Shown here in pieces: positions 43,757 through 53,404 of a DNA stretch of 63,179 bases. Each line of letters opens with the position of its first letter. The stretch's first letter is position 1. The translations under genes were made by a program, and so were the position numbers. Where the stretch lies: the NCBI GenBank assembly GCA_965371665.1, contig CBDUZI010000003.1, forward strand, positions 1-63,179, read 5' to 3'. The notes below the pieces were generated by a model that ran no database searches, was not told the DNA's origin, and worked only from the letters and a program-made list of their open reading frames with translations. Source of the stretch: JAUVAV01 sp965371665. Lineage in GTDB: Bacteria > Oederibacteriota > JAAXVQ01 > JAUVAV01.

Positions 43757-44412
43757 TTGCTCTCTTCCGTGGAGAAAACCGGCAGCAAAGCTGTCACGGT
43801 TTTTTCCGGAAAAAGAATACTTTTATCATTAATTTTTATCCCGTATTTTTCAAATTCCAGAATTTTATAAAAAAAATGTTGATATTGCAGAGAAAAATCG
43901 CTGTATCCGCATGAAAAGCGCCGGCCAATATATCTCCCGGTTCGGTTTAATTCAACGGTTACTTCTTTTTCTATAAAATCCAGGGCAAATTCTACTTTTT
44001 CTGATAAAACCGCGTCCAAAACTACGGCTTTTTCCATCTCCCCTTCATCCTGCAGCTTTTGAATATTATTAAAATCTTCGAGCAGAACCGAGGCGCCTAT
44101 AATAAACACGGATTCCGCTCCCACACACCTTTCTCGCACTAATCGGCCGACAAATCCATATTCGCTTATTTTAACCTCGTGTTGTTTTATTTCTATAGGT
44201 TTTTCCAGATAAAAAGTCCTTACCCGGGTCTCCTTAACCATTTGAGTAATCATGGTTTGATATTTAGCCCAGGCCTTAGCTTTTAACTCCCCGGCCTCAT
44301 CTGAGTTCTTGCCCTTTATAAAATCAGGGTTTTTTCTATAATTAAGTCGGTGAAAAACCCTGATAAGGGGCAGCTCACTGAAAAACAGCGTTTTAATGGT
44401 TAACGCCTTCAT
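43753..44412 (-). CDS. Stand-alone MetH activation-domain-like protein
   Basis: 219 residues. The C-terminal GRRFSCGYSDFSLQYQ...GIKINDKSILFPEKTVTAL matches the RxxPGYG and SxSxMLxPxxSV segments of the MetH reactivation domain, which binds SAM and remethylates oxidised cobalamin. Here the Pro of the RxxPGYG motif is replaced by Cys-Gly (SCGY), so SAM binding may differ. It overlaps metH by four bases and dcd by four, so expression with metH is very likely. It probably replaces the missing MetH C-terminal domain. Confidence 0.82.
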   Translation of the reverse strand: MKALTIKTLFFSELPLIRVFHRLNYRKNPDFIKGKNSDEAGELKAKAWAKYQTMITQMVKETRVRTFYLEKPIEIKQHEVKISEYGFVGRLVRERCVGAESVFIIGASVLLEDFNNIQKLQDEGEMEKAVVLDAVLSEKVEFALDFIEKEVTVELNRTGRYIGRRFSCGYSDFSLQYQHFFYKILEFEKYGIKINDKSILFPEKTVTALLPVFSTEESK

Positions 44413-44957
44413 GTCTTGGCCAAGGTAATCCCCCGGCTGGCCTGGTACTTGCCCCCCTTATCCGCATAGGAAACCTTTGGCAGTCCCTCACTCTGTAAAA
44501 AAAGCACCTGGGCAATACCCTCTTGGGCGTAAATTTTTACCGGGGCCGGCGTAGTGTTTACAATCTGCATAGTTACATGCCCTTCCCATTCCGGCTCCAG
44601 AGGCGTAACATTGACTAGAACTCCGCACCGCGCATAAGTGGATTTCCCCGTGCAAATGGTAATAATATTACGCGGAATGCGAAAGTATTCCAATGAGCAT
44701 CCTAAACAAAAAGTATGCGGCCCAAGTTCCAGCACCGGACCCTGGTAATTCCGGAAATCATCCGGCCGGGCCAACTTGGGATCCACGGTTTTTTCCATAG
44801 CTGGTTGATATATTTTAAACTCATCGGTAAGACGCATATCATATCCATAGGATGATATTCCATAGGATACTACGCCGCCCGAAGTTGGCTCGGCGCATGG
44901 TTCAATCATGCCTTTTTCTTTTGCTAATTTGCGAATAATATGATCCGGCAGCACCAT
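44409..44957 (-). CDS. dcd: dCTP deaminase
   Basis: 182 residues. It deaminates dCTP to dUTP on the path to dTMP. Dcd features include ISSYGYDMRL, FCLGCSLEYFRIP, the catalytic Glu within VTPLEPEWEGHVTMQI, and GIAQVLFLQ. A monofunctional or bifunctional (dUTPase) form cannot be told apart with certainty. It overlaps the following MetH-activation gene by four bases. Confidence 0.92.
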   Translation of the reverse strand: MVLPDHIIRKLAKEKGMIEPCAEPTSGGVVSYGISSYGYDMRLTDEFKIYQPAMEKTVDPKLARPDDFRNYQGPVLELGPHTFCLGCSLEYFRIPRNIITICTGKSTYARCGVLVNVTPLEPEWEGHVTMQIVNTTPAPVKIYAQEGIAQVLFLQSEGLPKVSYADKGGKYQASRGITLAKT

Positions 44958-44973
44958 TTTTGCTTCCTCCTGA

Positions 44974-46461
44974 TTATTTACTCACCTTCCGCAACAGCCA
45001 CTCCATAATCAAACGCACTCCGGAACCAGTGGCCCCCTTGGAATAGATTGCCCCGGCCTCGCCCCAAGCCGTGCCCGCAATGTCCAAGTGAACCCAGGGC
45101 GCTGAATTTATAAACTTCTCCAAAAAAGCCGCGGCCGTGATCGTCCCAGCGCCTGATTTGCTGCTGATATTAGCTACATCCGCAACCTCGCTTTTTATCA
45201 GTTCGCGGAATTCATCCCATAGCGGCAACCGCCATACCTTTTCTCCTGAATCCCGGGCCGCAGCCTTGATTTCATCTGACAATTTATCGTTATTTGACAC
45301 TAATCCAACCGCAACATGCCCCAAAGCCACGATGACCGCTCCGGTTAGAGTAGCCAGGTCAATAATACAATCCGGCTTAAAACGCTGGATATATGTCAGG
45401 GCATCTGCCAGAATCAGTCTTCCCTCTGCATCGGTATTAAGCACTTCTATGGTCTGGCCCGATAAACTGGTCAGAATGTCTCCCGGCCGATAAGCCGTGG
45501 CAGAAGGAAGATTCTCCGCCGCCGGAATAATCCCCGCCAGATTTAACGGCAATTTGAGCTCTGCCGCTGACTGGATTATGCCCAATACTGCTGCAGCGCC
45601 GCACATATCATAACGCATTTCGTCCATTTTGGCCGACGGTTTGATGGATATTCCGCCGGAATCAAATGTAATACCTTTGCCAACCAGCCCAACCGGCGCT
45701 TGTCCGGTTTTTCCTCCCCTATAAATGCACTCTATCAATACCGGTGGATTGCTACTGCCTGAACCGACTCCCAAGAGCGCTCCAAAACCCTGCTTGCTTA
45801 ATTCCGGTTTTTGCTTGACGCGGACCGTAACTTTGGGATATTTCCGTCCCAATCTTATAGCTTCCCGGGCTAAAGCCTGAGGAAAGAGCCGGTTCCCCGG
45901 ACGATTTCCCAAAGTTCGGGCGAAATTAGCTCCCTCGGCAATAATTTCTCCCTGTTTGATCTGTTTGATATTTGCAGCCTTCTCCCGCAAGGCCAGGTAT
46001 AACTTAAAAGGCAATATTTTTTCTTCAGCTTTGCGAGCCGGCTTATATTCACGATATTGATATGCGGCCAGAGTCCCGGCCAGGGCGGCTGCCTGCGACG
46101 CATTACCGATTTTCACGCTTCCGAGGGCAAAAGAATCCATGGCCACTGCCAAGTTCCACTGTTTAATTTCCAGGCATTTCTTTACTGCCCGGCCTATGGC
46201 TTTGCGGACTTTTTCAATATCCATATCCCGGCTTTTCCCCAGGCCGCAAAGAATCAATCGGCGCGGACCTTTTCCCGCCGGATAAACTACGTGCAATTCA
46301 TCTTTTTTTCCTTTTACATCCCCTATTCGGCGCAAACGTTTGATTTCAGCATTCAACACAGGCGGAAGCCCCCCGCTTCGGGCCGAACTATCCTCCGCAA
46401 CTCCTATTGCTATATTTTCAGCTTTTGATAGGTCCTTATAATCTATTATTTTAATAGCCAT
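44974..46461 (-). CDS. pepA: Leucyl aminopeptidase (M17)
   Basis: 495 residues, standard length. A dizinc/manganese cytosolic aminopeptidase. KGITFDSGGISIKPS and NTDAEGRLILADAL hold the metal ligands and catalytic Lys and Arg; DMCGAAAVLG is also conserved. In E. coli PepA also binds DNA, but no such evidence exists here. It is the first gene of the pepA-dcd-metH series, 16 bases from dcd. Confidence 0.93.
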   Translation of the reverse strand: MAIKIIDYKDLSKAENIAIGVAEDSSARSGGLPPVLNAEIKRLRRIGDVKGKKDELHVVYPAGKGPRRLILCGLGKSRDMDIEKVRKAIGRAVKKCLEIKQWNLAVAMDSFALGSVKIGNASQAAALAGTLAAYQYREYKPARKAEEKILPFKLYLALREKAANIKQIKQGEIIAEGANFARTLGNRPGNRLFPQALAREAIRLGRKYPKVTVRVKQKPELSKQGFGALLGVGSGSSNPPVLIECIYRGGKTGQAPVGLVGKGITFDSGGISIKPSAKMDEMRYDMCGAAAVLGIIQSAAELKLPLNLAGIIPAAENLPSATAYRPGDILTSLSGQTIEVLNTDAEGRLILADALTYIQRFKPDCIIDLATLTGAVIVALGHVAVGLVSNNDKLSDEIKAAARDSGEKVWRLPLWDEFRELIKSEVADVANISSKSGAGTITAAAFLEKFINSAPWVHLDIAGTAWGEAGAIYSKGATGSGVRLIMEWLLRKVSK

Positions 46462-46500
46462 TACTATTGATTTCCCCCTTTAATTCGATTTCCTTAAGTT

Positions 46501-46589
46501 TGTCATCCCGAGTGAAACGAGGGATCTCCAAGAAAACGCTTGCTTAACAAGTGGTCTATGAGATTCCTCGGCAGAGCCTCGGAATGACA
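46501..46589. repeat. Family D palindromic repeat
   Basis: TGTCATCCCGAG at one end and its inverted partner CTCGGAATGACA at the other, with inner GGGATCTCC and GAGATTCCTCGG segments, as at 8976-9059. It lies between rsmA and pepA. Confidence 0.75.
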
Positions 46590-46696
46590 TACTGAGCGAA
46601 ATAACACGAAAACGCTCATTGGCGACACTACCCTAACGGAATGCTAGTTTACGCTCATATTAACATCGAGGCAAGATTAAATAGTTTTTATAGCCC

Positions 46697-47503
46697 CTAC
46701 TTTCCCAGGGCTGTCACTATCCTGGCAATCTCCCCCATATCAAGCGTCTCGGGCCGGCGCTTGATATCAATGCCGGCCCGATCAAGCGCCTCCTCCCAGG
46801 CTGAAAGCTCCGGCATTCCGGATATACCTTGTAAACATTTGCGCAGGGTTTTCCGGCGATGCGTGAACATGGCATGGACAAGAATAAAAAAATACTCCGG
46901 ATTAGAGAGTTCTATTAGCGGAGTGGGCCGGCGATCTAAACGGACTATGGCTGAACTGACCCGGGGCGGCGGCTGGAACGCGGAGGCCGGAACTTTTTCT
47001 ATAAATGACGGCTCGCCGTAATACTGTACTGCAATAGAATAAGCGGAATAATCCTTCCCGCCTGGCTGGGCGCACATGCGGCGCGCTACTTCTTCCTGTA
47101 CCATAACCACTATTCTTTCACAACCGTCTGGGGCGGCTAATAAATGGATAACCATTTGGGTAGCTAAATAATAAGGCAGGTTGGATATCATTTTTACTTT
47201 TTTATACCCCTTTTGGCGTAATTCCAAATTCAATGCCTCCCAATCCACTCGGCGGGCGTCTTGGTGGCGAATCTCCAGATTTTGATTATGCCCAAGTTTT
47301 TCATGCAGGCGATTTGCCAGGCGCTCGTCCAATTCCAAAGCCAAAACCTTTCCGGCATGAGCCAGCAGCGCCTTGGTTAAAACCCCCTTGCCCGGACCAA
47401 CTTCTATGACAGCATCCTCCCGGCTTAATTCAGCACTATTAATAATCGGACCCAAGAATGAGAGGTCAACCAGGAAATGCTGGCCCAATCGTGATTTTGG
47501 CAT
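46697..47503 (-). CDS. rsmA: 16S rRNA (adenine1518-N6/adenine1519-N6) dimethyltransferase
   Basis: 268 residues. It dimethylates two adjacent adenines of helix 45 in 16S rRNA. Motif I VIEVGPGKGVLT (about 33-43) binds SAM and ISNLPYYLATQ is the N-x-P-Y catalytic motif; FxPPPxVxS appears as FQPPPRVSSAIV. It follows pdxA by six bases, an order shared with many bacteria. Confidence 0.95.
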   Translation of the reverse strand: MPKSRLGQHFLVDLSFLGPIINSAELSREDAVIEVGPGKGVLTKALLAHAGKVLALELDERLANRLHEKLGHNQNLEIRHQDARRVDWEALNLELRQKGYKKVKMISNLPYYLATQMVIHLLAAPDGCERIVVMVQEEVARRMCAQPGGKDYSAYSIAVQYYGEPSFIEKVPASAFQPPPRVSSAIVRLDRRPTPLIELSNPEYFFILVHAMFTHRRKTLRKCLQGISGMPELSAWEEALDRAGIDIKRRPETLDMGEIARIVTALGK

Positions 47504-47509
47504 ACTGGA

Positions 47510-48550
47510 TTATCCTTTTTGACGCGAATTTACGATCATATCAGCTGCCAGCGACAAGGCGGCTGACATGGAACCAGCATGGGCCTGACCTTTGCCGGCC
47601 AGATCAAAAGCTGTGCCATGATCAGGAGAGGTACGAATAATTGGAAGTCCGGCGGTTAGGTTAACTCCCCGGTGAATCGCCTCCATTTTAAAAGGAATAA
47701 GCCCCTGGTCATGATACATACATACTATCAGATCAAAAGACCTCGTTATATCATTATTAAACAAAGTATCCGGAGAGTACGGCCCGGTGACTTTAATCCT
47801 TTTATTATGGGATAAATCCCGGATCGCAGGAATAATCTCCCGGATTTCTTCCCGGCCGAAAATACCGGCCTCTCCGGCATGCGGATTCAGTCCTGCCACT
47901 GCAATACGCGGCCGTCTAATATTGAAACTCTCCTGAAGCTCCTTGGCGGCAATATTTACTATTTTATAAATTCTCTTCCGAGTGATTAATTTCGGCACCC
48001 GGGCTAAGGGCTCATGAATAGTGACTAGTACGAGCCTGAACTTCCCATCCACAAACATCATGGCAAAATCCCTGGTTTTGGTTAACCGCCCGAGAAACTC
48101 GGTGTGCCCGGAAAAAATTACTCCGGCGGCACGCCAGGCTTGCTTGCAAATCGGCGCTGTTACTACGGCATCCGCTTCCTGGTTTAAGACAAACTTCACA
48201 GCGCGTTCAACCGCAGCATACGATATCCGGCCGGTATATGGAGTCCATCTTCCCGGTCTAATTCTGCTATCCCTCTCCCTGGAAAAGGAGAGAGCAATAG
48301 GCCAAACGGGTAAAATTTCCGGTCTGAACTGAACCTCGGATATTTCCTTGACCGGAAAAATCCGAATTTTAGAGCGGCAAATTTCAGCCGCCCGGCGCAT
48401 CACCTCAGGATCACCCACGACTAAAGGCCGAATTCTCTTGGCGATTTTATTATCCTGTAGTGCTTTTATAATAACCTCAGGCCCTATGCCGGCCGGATCT
48501 CCCATAGAGATTGCCAAACGCGGTTTATAAGTTTTATTTCGGATTGGCAT
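47510..48550 (-). CDS. pdxA: 4-hydroxythreonine-4-phosphate dehydrogenase
   Basis: 346 residues from the ATG at 48550; an ATG 23 codons earlier would overlap the upstream gene by 86 bases and lengthen the protein without homology. AISMGDPAGIGPEV, VTAPICKQAW, GHTEFLGRL, VAGLNPHAGE and CMYHDQGLIPFK are PdxA signatures, including the metal-binding His residues. Pyridoxal-phosphate pathway enzyme; it could also belong to the related PdxA2 type acting on tetronates. It overlaps the DUF1848 gene by 17 bases. Confidence 0.9.
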   Translation of the reverse strand: MPIRNKTYKPRLAISMGDPAGIGPEVIIKALQDNKIAKRIRPLVVGDPEVMRRAAEICRSKIRIFPVKEISEVQFRPEILPVWPIALSFSRERDSRIRPGRWTPYTGRISYAAVERAVKFVLNQEADAVVTAPICKQAWRAAGVIFSGHTEFLGRLTKTRDFAMMFVDGKFRLVLVTIHEPLARVPKLITRKRIYKIVNIAAKELQESFNIRRPRIAVAGLNPHAGEAGIFGREEIREIIPAIRDLSHNKRIKVTGPYSPDTLFNNDITRSFDLIVCMYHDQGLIPFKMEAIHRGVNLTAGLPIIRTSPDHGTAFDLAGKGQAHAGSMSAALSLAADMIVNSRQKG

Positions 48551-49376
48551 AGCAATACACGCATCCTTGGGGACAGGCCATTTGATATGACCCAATATCC
48601 ACAGATAAAGTACATCCACAATCCGGACGCTGTCCGGAATCTTTTTTTAAAGCTGCTATTTCTTTTTGAGGATGCAATTCCGTCAGCAATTCACCATCTA
48701 TGCATTGGGCCGGCTTTATGCCATGGGGTATAAACTCAGAAGTACAACAAGACCTAACTTCTATTCCGTGTTTTTTCGCCTGTTCCTGAAGCCAGTCGGC
48801 TATTGCCCGTATACGGAACGCTCTGGGCTTGATCCAATTTAACTTATATTGGCGCGCCCGGCGAAGCGACTTCCGATACCACTGACATAGCGAGACTGTC
48901 ACTCGTCTCAAGCCGGCTTGAGATGCAACGGTGCAAATTCGTTTAAAGGCCGCCAGGTTGCTCTGAATATCGCCGCCCTCCCGCCAAAATACAATTGGAT
49001 CAAAACGCCAGTTTACGCGTCCGGGATCTCCGGCCAATTCGATTAATTTCCGGAATTGATATACCGCTTTTTCCCAGGGTATGATCCCGGGTTCCAGCAA
49101 AGTGCCGCCCAACCCGGTTATGGTAAAATGAAAAAAAACCTGATTATAGTGTCCCAACTGCTCACGCAATCCTCCGGCATTCTCCAAGAGTGGAGAATAG
49201 TCCTTAGACCATAGTACCAAGGTATGTACGAATGCCGGCTTAAGCTCGACCAGTCTTTCCCGGCCGTTAAAGGGATTTTGTACCTTAACCTGACCCGCTC
49301 GCAGCCAGGCCGCCAGAGTTTCCGGAAAACAGCGGGGTAGATCCGTACGTCGGGAAGCGGAAATAACTTGCCGCAT
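48534..49376 (-). CDS. DUF1848 family protein
   Basis: 280 residues. VISASRRTDLPRCFPE at the N-terminus, WSKDYSPLL, FHFTITGLG and FRFDPIVFWREG-like WRFDPIVFWREG fit DUF1848. The C-terminal cluster DCGC...CPQGCVYCYANPK has a CX3CX2C pattern, suggesting an iron-sulfur cluster of radical-SAM-like type, as noted for this family's relation to spore photoproduct lyase. The reaction is unknown. It starts two bases after the cyclase-like gene. Confidence 0.8.
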   Translation of the reverse strand: MRQVISASRRTDLPRCFPETLAAWLRAGQVKVQNPFNGRERLVELKPAFVHTLVLWSKDYSPLLENAGGLREQLGHYNQVFFHFTITGLGGTLLEPGIIPWEKAVYQFRKLIELAGDPGRVNWRFDPIVFWREGGDIQSNLAAFKRICTVASQAGLRRVTVSLCQWYRKSLRRARQYKLNWIKPRAFRIRAIADWLQEQAKKHGIEVRSCCTSEFIPHGIKPAQCIDGELLTELHPQKEIAALKKDSGQRPDCGCTLSVDIGSYQMACPQGCVYCYANPK

Positions 49377-49378
49377 TT

Positions 49379-51805
49379 TTATTCCGGAGAACCGTAGTGT
49401 TTATCCAGGGGTGATCCCGGAAGAGCGACTTCGTAAATCCGGCAAGGTTGTTCAATCCCTTTCAACAAAACCGGTTCAGCCATCTCTCTTAGAATTATCT
49501 TTTTTTTCAACTGCATATCATAGTAAAAAAACAAAGTCTCATCCTTGAAATTGGATTCCCCGGAAGAAAGCGATTTCACCTCGACTTCCTGCTGAATCCG
49601 TTCAAATAATTCCTGGGTAATAACTATACCGCGGTTGTATAGCTTTTGATCCCAGGTATATGCATTAAAGGGAAATGGCGGGGAAAAGTGGGTTTCAAGA
49701 TAATTTTTTACCAGGTCCGAGGACCCAGAAAGACGAGCCGCCTGTGTCAAGCAAGGCGAGATCACTATGGGTATTTTATCTTCGTGATCCTCGCCCACCA
49801 GGGCATAAAATAGCTCCCCGTTAGTTAATGCTATCCCGATATCCACCCGCGGCATTGAAAATCCCAAGGCAACCTTGGATAAAATATTACGCAGAACGGT
49901 CTCTGATATTACCTCCGCATCGGACTGGGACAACTGCGTTAAGAATTCCAGCACTTCCGGTTTTATCCTGCTTTTCACCAGGCCGGACAGCGCTTGCCTG
50001 ATCTTTTTTGGCTGCCGCGGATTCACTCCCAGCTCGGCGGTGGATTGATAAATCTCTTTAGCCTTACGTACATGCCCCTCCCGGGATACAACTCTAAGCT
50101 TGTTAAAACGGAAGGCTACCAGATAAGCGGCACGAATTGCGTTCACGGCCCGCATATAGTATGCGGCATAGCCGTCGCCGGCAAAATAAATTCGTTGGCC
50201 ATGACAAGACAAAGCTGCGGTGTTAACCGCCGTAAGATATGGCGCTAAGTAAGAGGCGGTATCCTTGGTCAGTTTCATCGTGGTTTCCGTCGAATTGCGC
50301 AGATCGGCAAACATAAAAATCACATGATCTCTCCGCTGATCCGTCAGGGGATAAATCTCGCCTTCCGCCCGGCAGATAAAGAGATTGCCTTCCACAAAGT
50401 AGTTTTCCACCTTGACTTGCTGCGGGTTCCAGATCGATTTATAAACCCAACGGTTTTTAGCGCCCTGCTCCTGTTTTTCCAATATCAAATCATAGCTGCG
50501 CCATAGCCGGAGTCCCTGCCAATCCAGGACTTGGTTGGTATCCCGTCCGTAATGGGAACGCAACAGACGAAAATCTTCCGCCAGGGCAAGATATGTGCTG
50601 ATACGCTGGAGGGTCTTGTCTATCTCCATCAGCAATTCCCGCTTCCGAAGCGGGGCCCAAAAAGTCCTTCGGCTTCGGTTAACTTGCTTCACCCCTTCTC
50701 TTAGGCGGGTGCGCACCTTGTCCACTTCCGGGGAATGTTTTCCGCGCAGTATCTTTAGAAACCGCCTCCGCGCCGAAGACTTTATGAGCAATTCCCCCAT
50801 CTGTCTCTCGTTGGCCACAAAAGATATGATCTCGCCGGCATCCAGGGATGAGCGCAGGTATTCGCGCAGGCTGCTCCGCAGCCGTACCCGGGCGTTTTCA
50901 AAAATCAGTTTAGTGCGAAGCTCGCTTTGGCGGCGAACGGATTTCAGCAAACGCCGGCGTTCCTTGCGCTGCTGCCAAATCCAGTTTAAAGTAGCAGGCT
51001 CGGCCAAGGAGCGTTTAAGGTTCTTAGCCTCGATTTTTTTGCTTTTAAATACCAGTTGGCCCAGCAGGGTCATCAACTGGTTGCGCAGGGGTTGAGAAAT
51101 TTGGTAAGGATTCGGTCCCAACAAGCTTTCTTCCAACAATCCGGCATCCGCCGCATCTATAAATCCCCAGATGAAGGGATTTAGCAGACGTTGGCAGCCC
51201 TCATCCATTTCCGGATTTCCCAGTTTTTCCGCGCGCCAACTCCGAAGTTCGTCGCTCTTCTCGACTTGTTTGAAAACCAGTACCAGGGAACGTCCCAGAG
51301 TCAGACGCGCAGTAGTGGCCAACCGGCCTAAACTCTCGATATTTTTTTCAAAATGTTCCGAAATGATCTCTGCTATCAGAGTAGACAAGGCCAGCAACAC
51401 TAAATAATTAAGCCGGGAAATACCGGAAGCGTGCTCCTGAGTTATTGCATTTAAACGCAGACCGCGGAAGGCTTCGGCCACGGCCGCCAGTTCATGGTTC
51501 ACCCAGTGCTGAAAGCTTTGCACTTTCAGGCGGGGAGTTTCACACCATTGGTCGAAAAAGATATCCGCCAGTTCCGAATCCGGTATTGTAAACACCATAT
51601 CGGCTTTCGTTCCGGCTTCCTGCAGCATTTCTGAAAACCGCTCCACCGCCTGTAATACCAGTTTCTCAATCCCTCCCTCCCCCTGCTTGGGGGGCGGAAA
51701 AGCCGCTTGATGAAATTTCATTCGGCCGCCGTAATTAACTTCCGAGGAATGGTGTTCAAAAAGAAAGCAATCCAGGCGTTCAGGTAAAATATGCCGTGCC
51801 TTCAT
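49379..51805 (-). CDS. Class III nucleotidyl cyclase-like protein with long helical N-terminus
   Basis: 808 residues. Residues 1-480 are mainly helical and of no recognised family. Residues about 495-730 are a class III adenylate/guanylate cyclase homology domain: FMFADLRNST holds the first metal Asp (501), YFAGDGYAAYY the second (544), spaced 43 as in active enzymes; DIGIALTNGELFYALVG and later LTQAARLSGSSD match the following strands and the A-A-R-L helix. Between about 556 and 650 there is an insert much longer than usual. No membrane helix or secretion signal is evident. It is 45 bases downstream of a TPR lipoprotein. Activity is probable but the substrate is unclear. Confidence 0.7.
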   Translation of the reverse strand: MKARHILPERLDCFLFEHHSSEVNYGGRMKFHQAAFPPPKQGEGGIEKLVLQAVERFSEMLQEAGTKADMVFTIPDSELADIFFDQWCETPRLKVQSFQHWVNHELAAVAEAFRGLRLNAITQEHASGISRLNYLVLLALSTLIAEIISEHFEKNIESLGRLATTARLTLGRSLVLVFKQVEKSDELRSWRAEKLGNPEMDEGCQRLLNPFIWGFIDAADAGLLEESLLGPNPYQISQPLRNQLMTLLGQLVFKSKKIEAKNLKRSLAEPATLNWIWQQRKERRRLLKSVRRQSELRTKLIFENARVRLRSSLREYLRSSLDAGEIISFVANERQMGELLIKSSARRRFLKILRGKHSPEVDKVRTRLREGVKQVNRSRRTFWAPLRKRELLMEIDKTLQRISTYLALAEDFRLLRSHYGRDTNQVLDWQGLRLWRSYDLILEKQEQGAKNRWVYKSIWNPQQVKVENYFVEGNLFICRAEGEIYPLTDQRRDHVIFMFADLRNSTETTMKLTKDTASYLAPYLTAVNTAALSCHGQRIYFAGDGYAAYYMRAVNAIRAAYLVAFRFNKLRVVSREGHVRKAKEIYQSTAELGVNPRQPKKIRQALSGLVKSRIKPEVLEFLTQLSQSDAEVISETVLRNILSKVALGFSMPRVDIGIALTNGELFYALVGEDHEDKIPIVISPCLTQAARLSGSSDLVKNYLETHFSPPFPFNAYTWDQKLYNRGIVITQELFERIQQEVEVKSLSSGESNFKDETLFFYYDMQLKKKIILREMAEPVLLKGIEQPCRIYEVALPGSPLDKHYGSPE

Positions 51806-51849
51806 AAGTATGGTTTGCCTTTCTATAGTCTGCTGTATCCGATTACTGC

Positions 51850-53067
51850 CTATTGCATTTCCTGCTGCACACGCTGTATATTCGCCCGTGCCTTCTCATG
51901 CCCGGGATCAAGCTCCAGAACCTGTTTCCAGGCGGTCAAGGCCTCATCCACTTTCCCCCGTTGATAGGCGGTCAACCCGTCAGCATAATAGGTTTGGGCA
52001 CGGCGGCGATTAAATAATTTCTCTTCCGCCAATTCACGGCGGACCCGCGTCAACCATTCCCGGCACTCGGTATTTCCGGGATCCTCGGCCAAAGTGTTTT
52101 CCCATTCGCGGACCGCCCCGGTTAAATCGCCCTGGCAATACAAGGCCGCGCCGGCCTTAAACCGGCGACGGGATTCGAAACGGGAATTAGCCTGTTTTTT
52201 CTCTTGTTTAACCGCCGCCCATGCGCGGCGGCGGCCTTGGTTCGCCGATTTATGCAAGGGAAAAACGTGAAGAATTTTCTTAAAATAACTTAAAGCGCTG
52301 TGAAATCGTCCTGCCGCTAAAGCCCGTTCCGCCCGCCGCAGTTCCCTTTTCTCCCAGTTTTTCAGCTTGCCCGCGGTCCACAACAATCCGTTTTTCGCTT
52401 CTTCCAGCGCCGGCTCCCTGCGGGAAAGATCGCGCCAATGGCTATGCGCTTTAAACCACTGGTCTTGAAGCTCTGCCTCTCTGGCCAGGCTTATTAAATG
52501 CTTGGTTTTCTGCTCCCGCTGCCGCCCCGCCAAAGCCCGGTGGGTCATTTCCAGATATTTCTTCAATTGGGGCTGGTCCGGATTAAGTTTGGCCGCTTCG
52601 GAAAAACCAGCCTCAGCGCCGGCCCAGTCCTTTTTTCGAAAAGCACGCATACCCTGATGGTACAGATCCCTGGTCAGATTATCAAAAACGCTTTCCTGGT
52701 CTCCCACATAGGCTTCCTCTGCCAGGCGTTCCAGGCCGGCCCGCGCCGGCTGATTAGACGGCTCCCTGGCCAGAACCTGCTGCCAGATATTCTTCGCTTT
52801 TTTTATCTGGTTTTGGCAATAATACTCTTCGGCCTTCTCCAGTTCAGCACCGATTCTTTGGGCAAAATCCGGAGAGGTTTTTATATTCTTTGGCAAGACT
52901 GCATCGGCCGCATGCCGGTCAGCCGGACAAATCCGAGAACAGCTTTGCGCCGGCTCTGCCGCGCATGATCCGGTTATTCTTTGATGACAACCGGAGAGAA
53001 CTAATATTACTATAAAACACACTACTGGAATAAGGCTGTTCACGCCATGCTTACCATCCCTTACCAT
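51850..53067 (-). CDS. TPR-repeat lipoprotein
   Basis: 405 residues. The signal sequence ends in LSGC (Cys27), a lipobox, so it should be anchored in the envelope. The rest is a chain of tetratricopeptide repeats (for example AGMRAFRKKDWAGAEAGFSEAAKLNPDQPQ shortened forms, ending KVDEALTAWKQVLELDPGHEKA). The start was chosen at 53067 because upstream codons are basic and would displace the signal peptide; no strong ribosome binding site is seen. It overlaps the DUF192 gene by 17 bases. Probably an assembly scaffold; partner unknown. Confidence 0.8.
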   Translation of the reverse strand: MVRDGKHGVNSLIPVVCFIVILVLSGCHQRITGSCAAEPAQSCSRICPADRHAADAVLPKNIKTSPDFAQRIGAELEKAEEYYCQNQIKKAKNIWQQVLAREPSNQPARAGLERLAEEAYVGDQESVFDNLTRDLYHQGMRAFRKKDWAGAEAGFSEAAKLNPDQPQLKKYLEMTHRALAGRQREQKTKHLISLAREAELQDQWFKAHSHWRDLSRREPALEEAKNGLLWTAGKLKNWEKRELRRAERALAAGRFHSALSYFKKILHVFPLHKSANQGRRRAWAAVKQEKKQANSRFESRRRFKAGAALYCQGDLTGAVREWENTLAEDPGNTECREWLTRVRRELAEEKLFNRRRAQTYYADGLTAYQRGKVDEALTAWKQVLELDPGHEKARANIQRVQQEMQ

Positions 53068-53404
53068 TAATCTGCGCCAGCTGATCTCCCTTTTGACATG
53101 CCTGTCTCTCGCAGGTCCCGGCCGCCAGTTCGAGCACACCGCAACAGCGTAATTTATAGGGGCCTATTCTCCCTGGTAATAAGGTATATATCTCCAGAAC
53201 AAATCCGCTATTATTAATATAAACCGCATCAATCGCAAATCGCAAGCCCCAGGAATGCACTCCCTGGCAGGGGGTTAAATAGAGCCCTTGTTCCGGCCTG
53301 GGGCCGGCATGGTGGAGCCCTCCTGTCAGCCGCCCCATAAAACTCCGGGCCTCCCTTACCTCTGACGCCAAGATATTCCCACGCGTTACATTTTCAATTT
53401 GCAT
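53051..53404 (-). CDS. DUF192 family protein
   Basis: 117 residues. Conserved DUF192 features: ARSFMGRLTG, GLYLTPCQGVHSWGLRFAIDAVYIN, then VLELAAGTC. Small proteins of this family are widespread and of unknown role; many are secreted, but no signal peptide is visible here. It is first in the leftward series DUF192-TPR-cyclase-DUF1848-pdxA-rsmA. Confidence 0.85.
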   Translation of the reverse strand: MQIENVTRGNILASEVREARSFMGRLTGGLHHAGPRPEQGLYLTPCQGVHSWGLRFAIDAVYINNSGFVLEIYTLLPGRIGPYKLRCCGVLELAAGTCERQACQKGDQLAQINGKGW

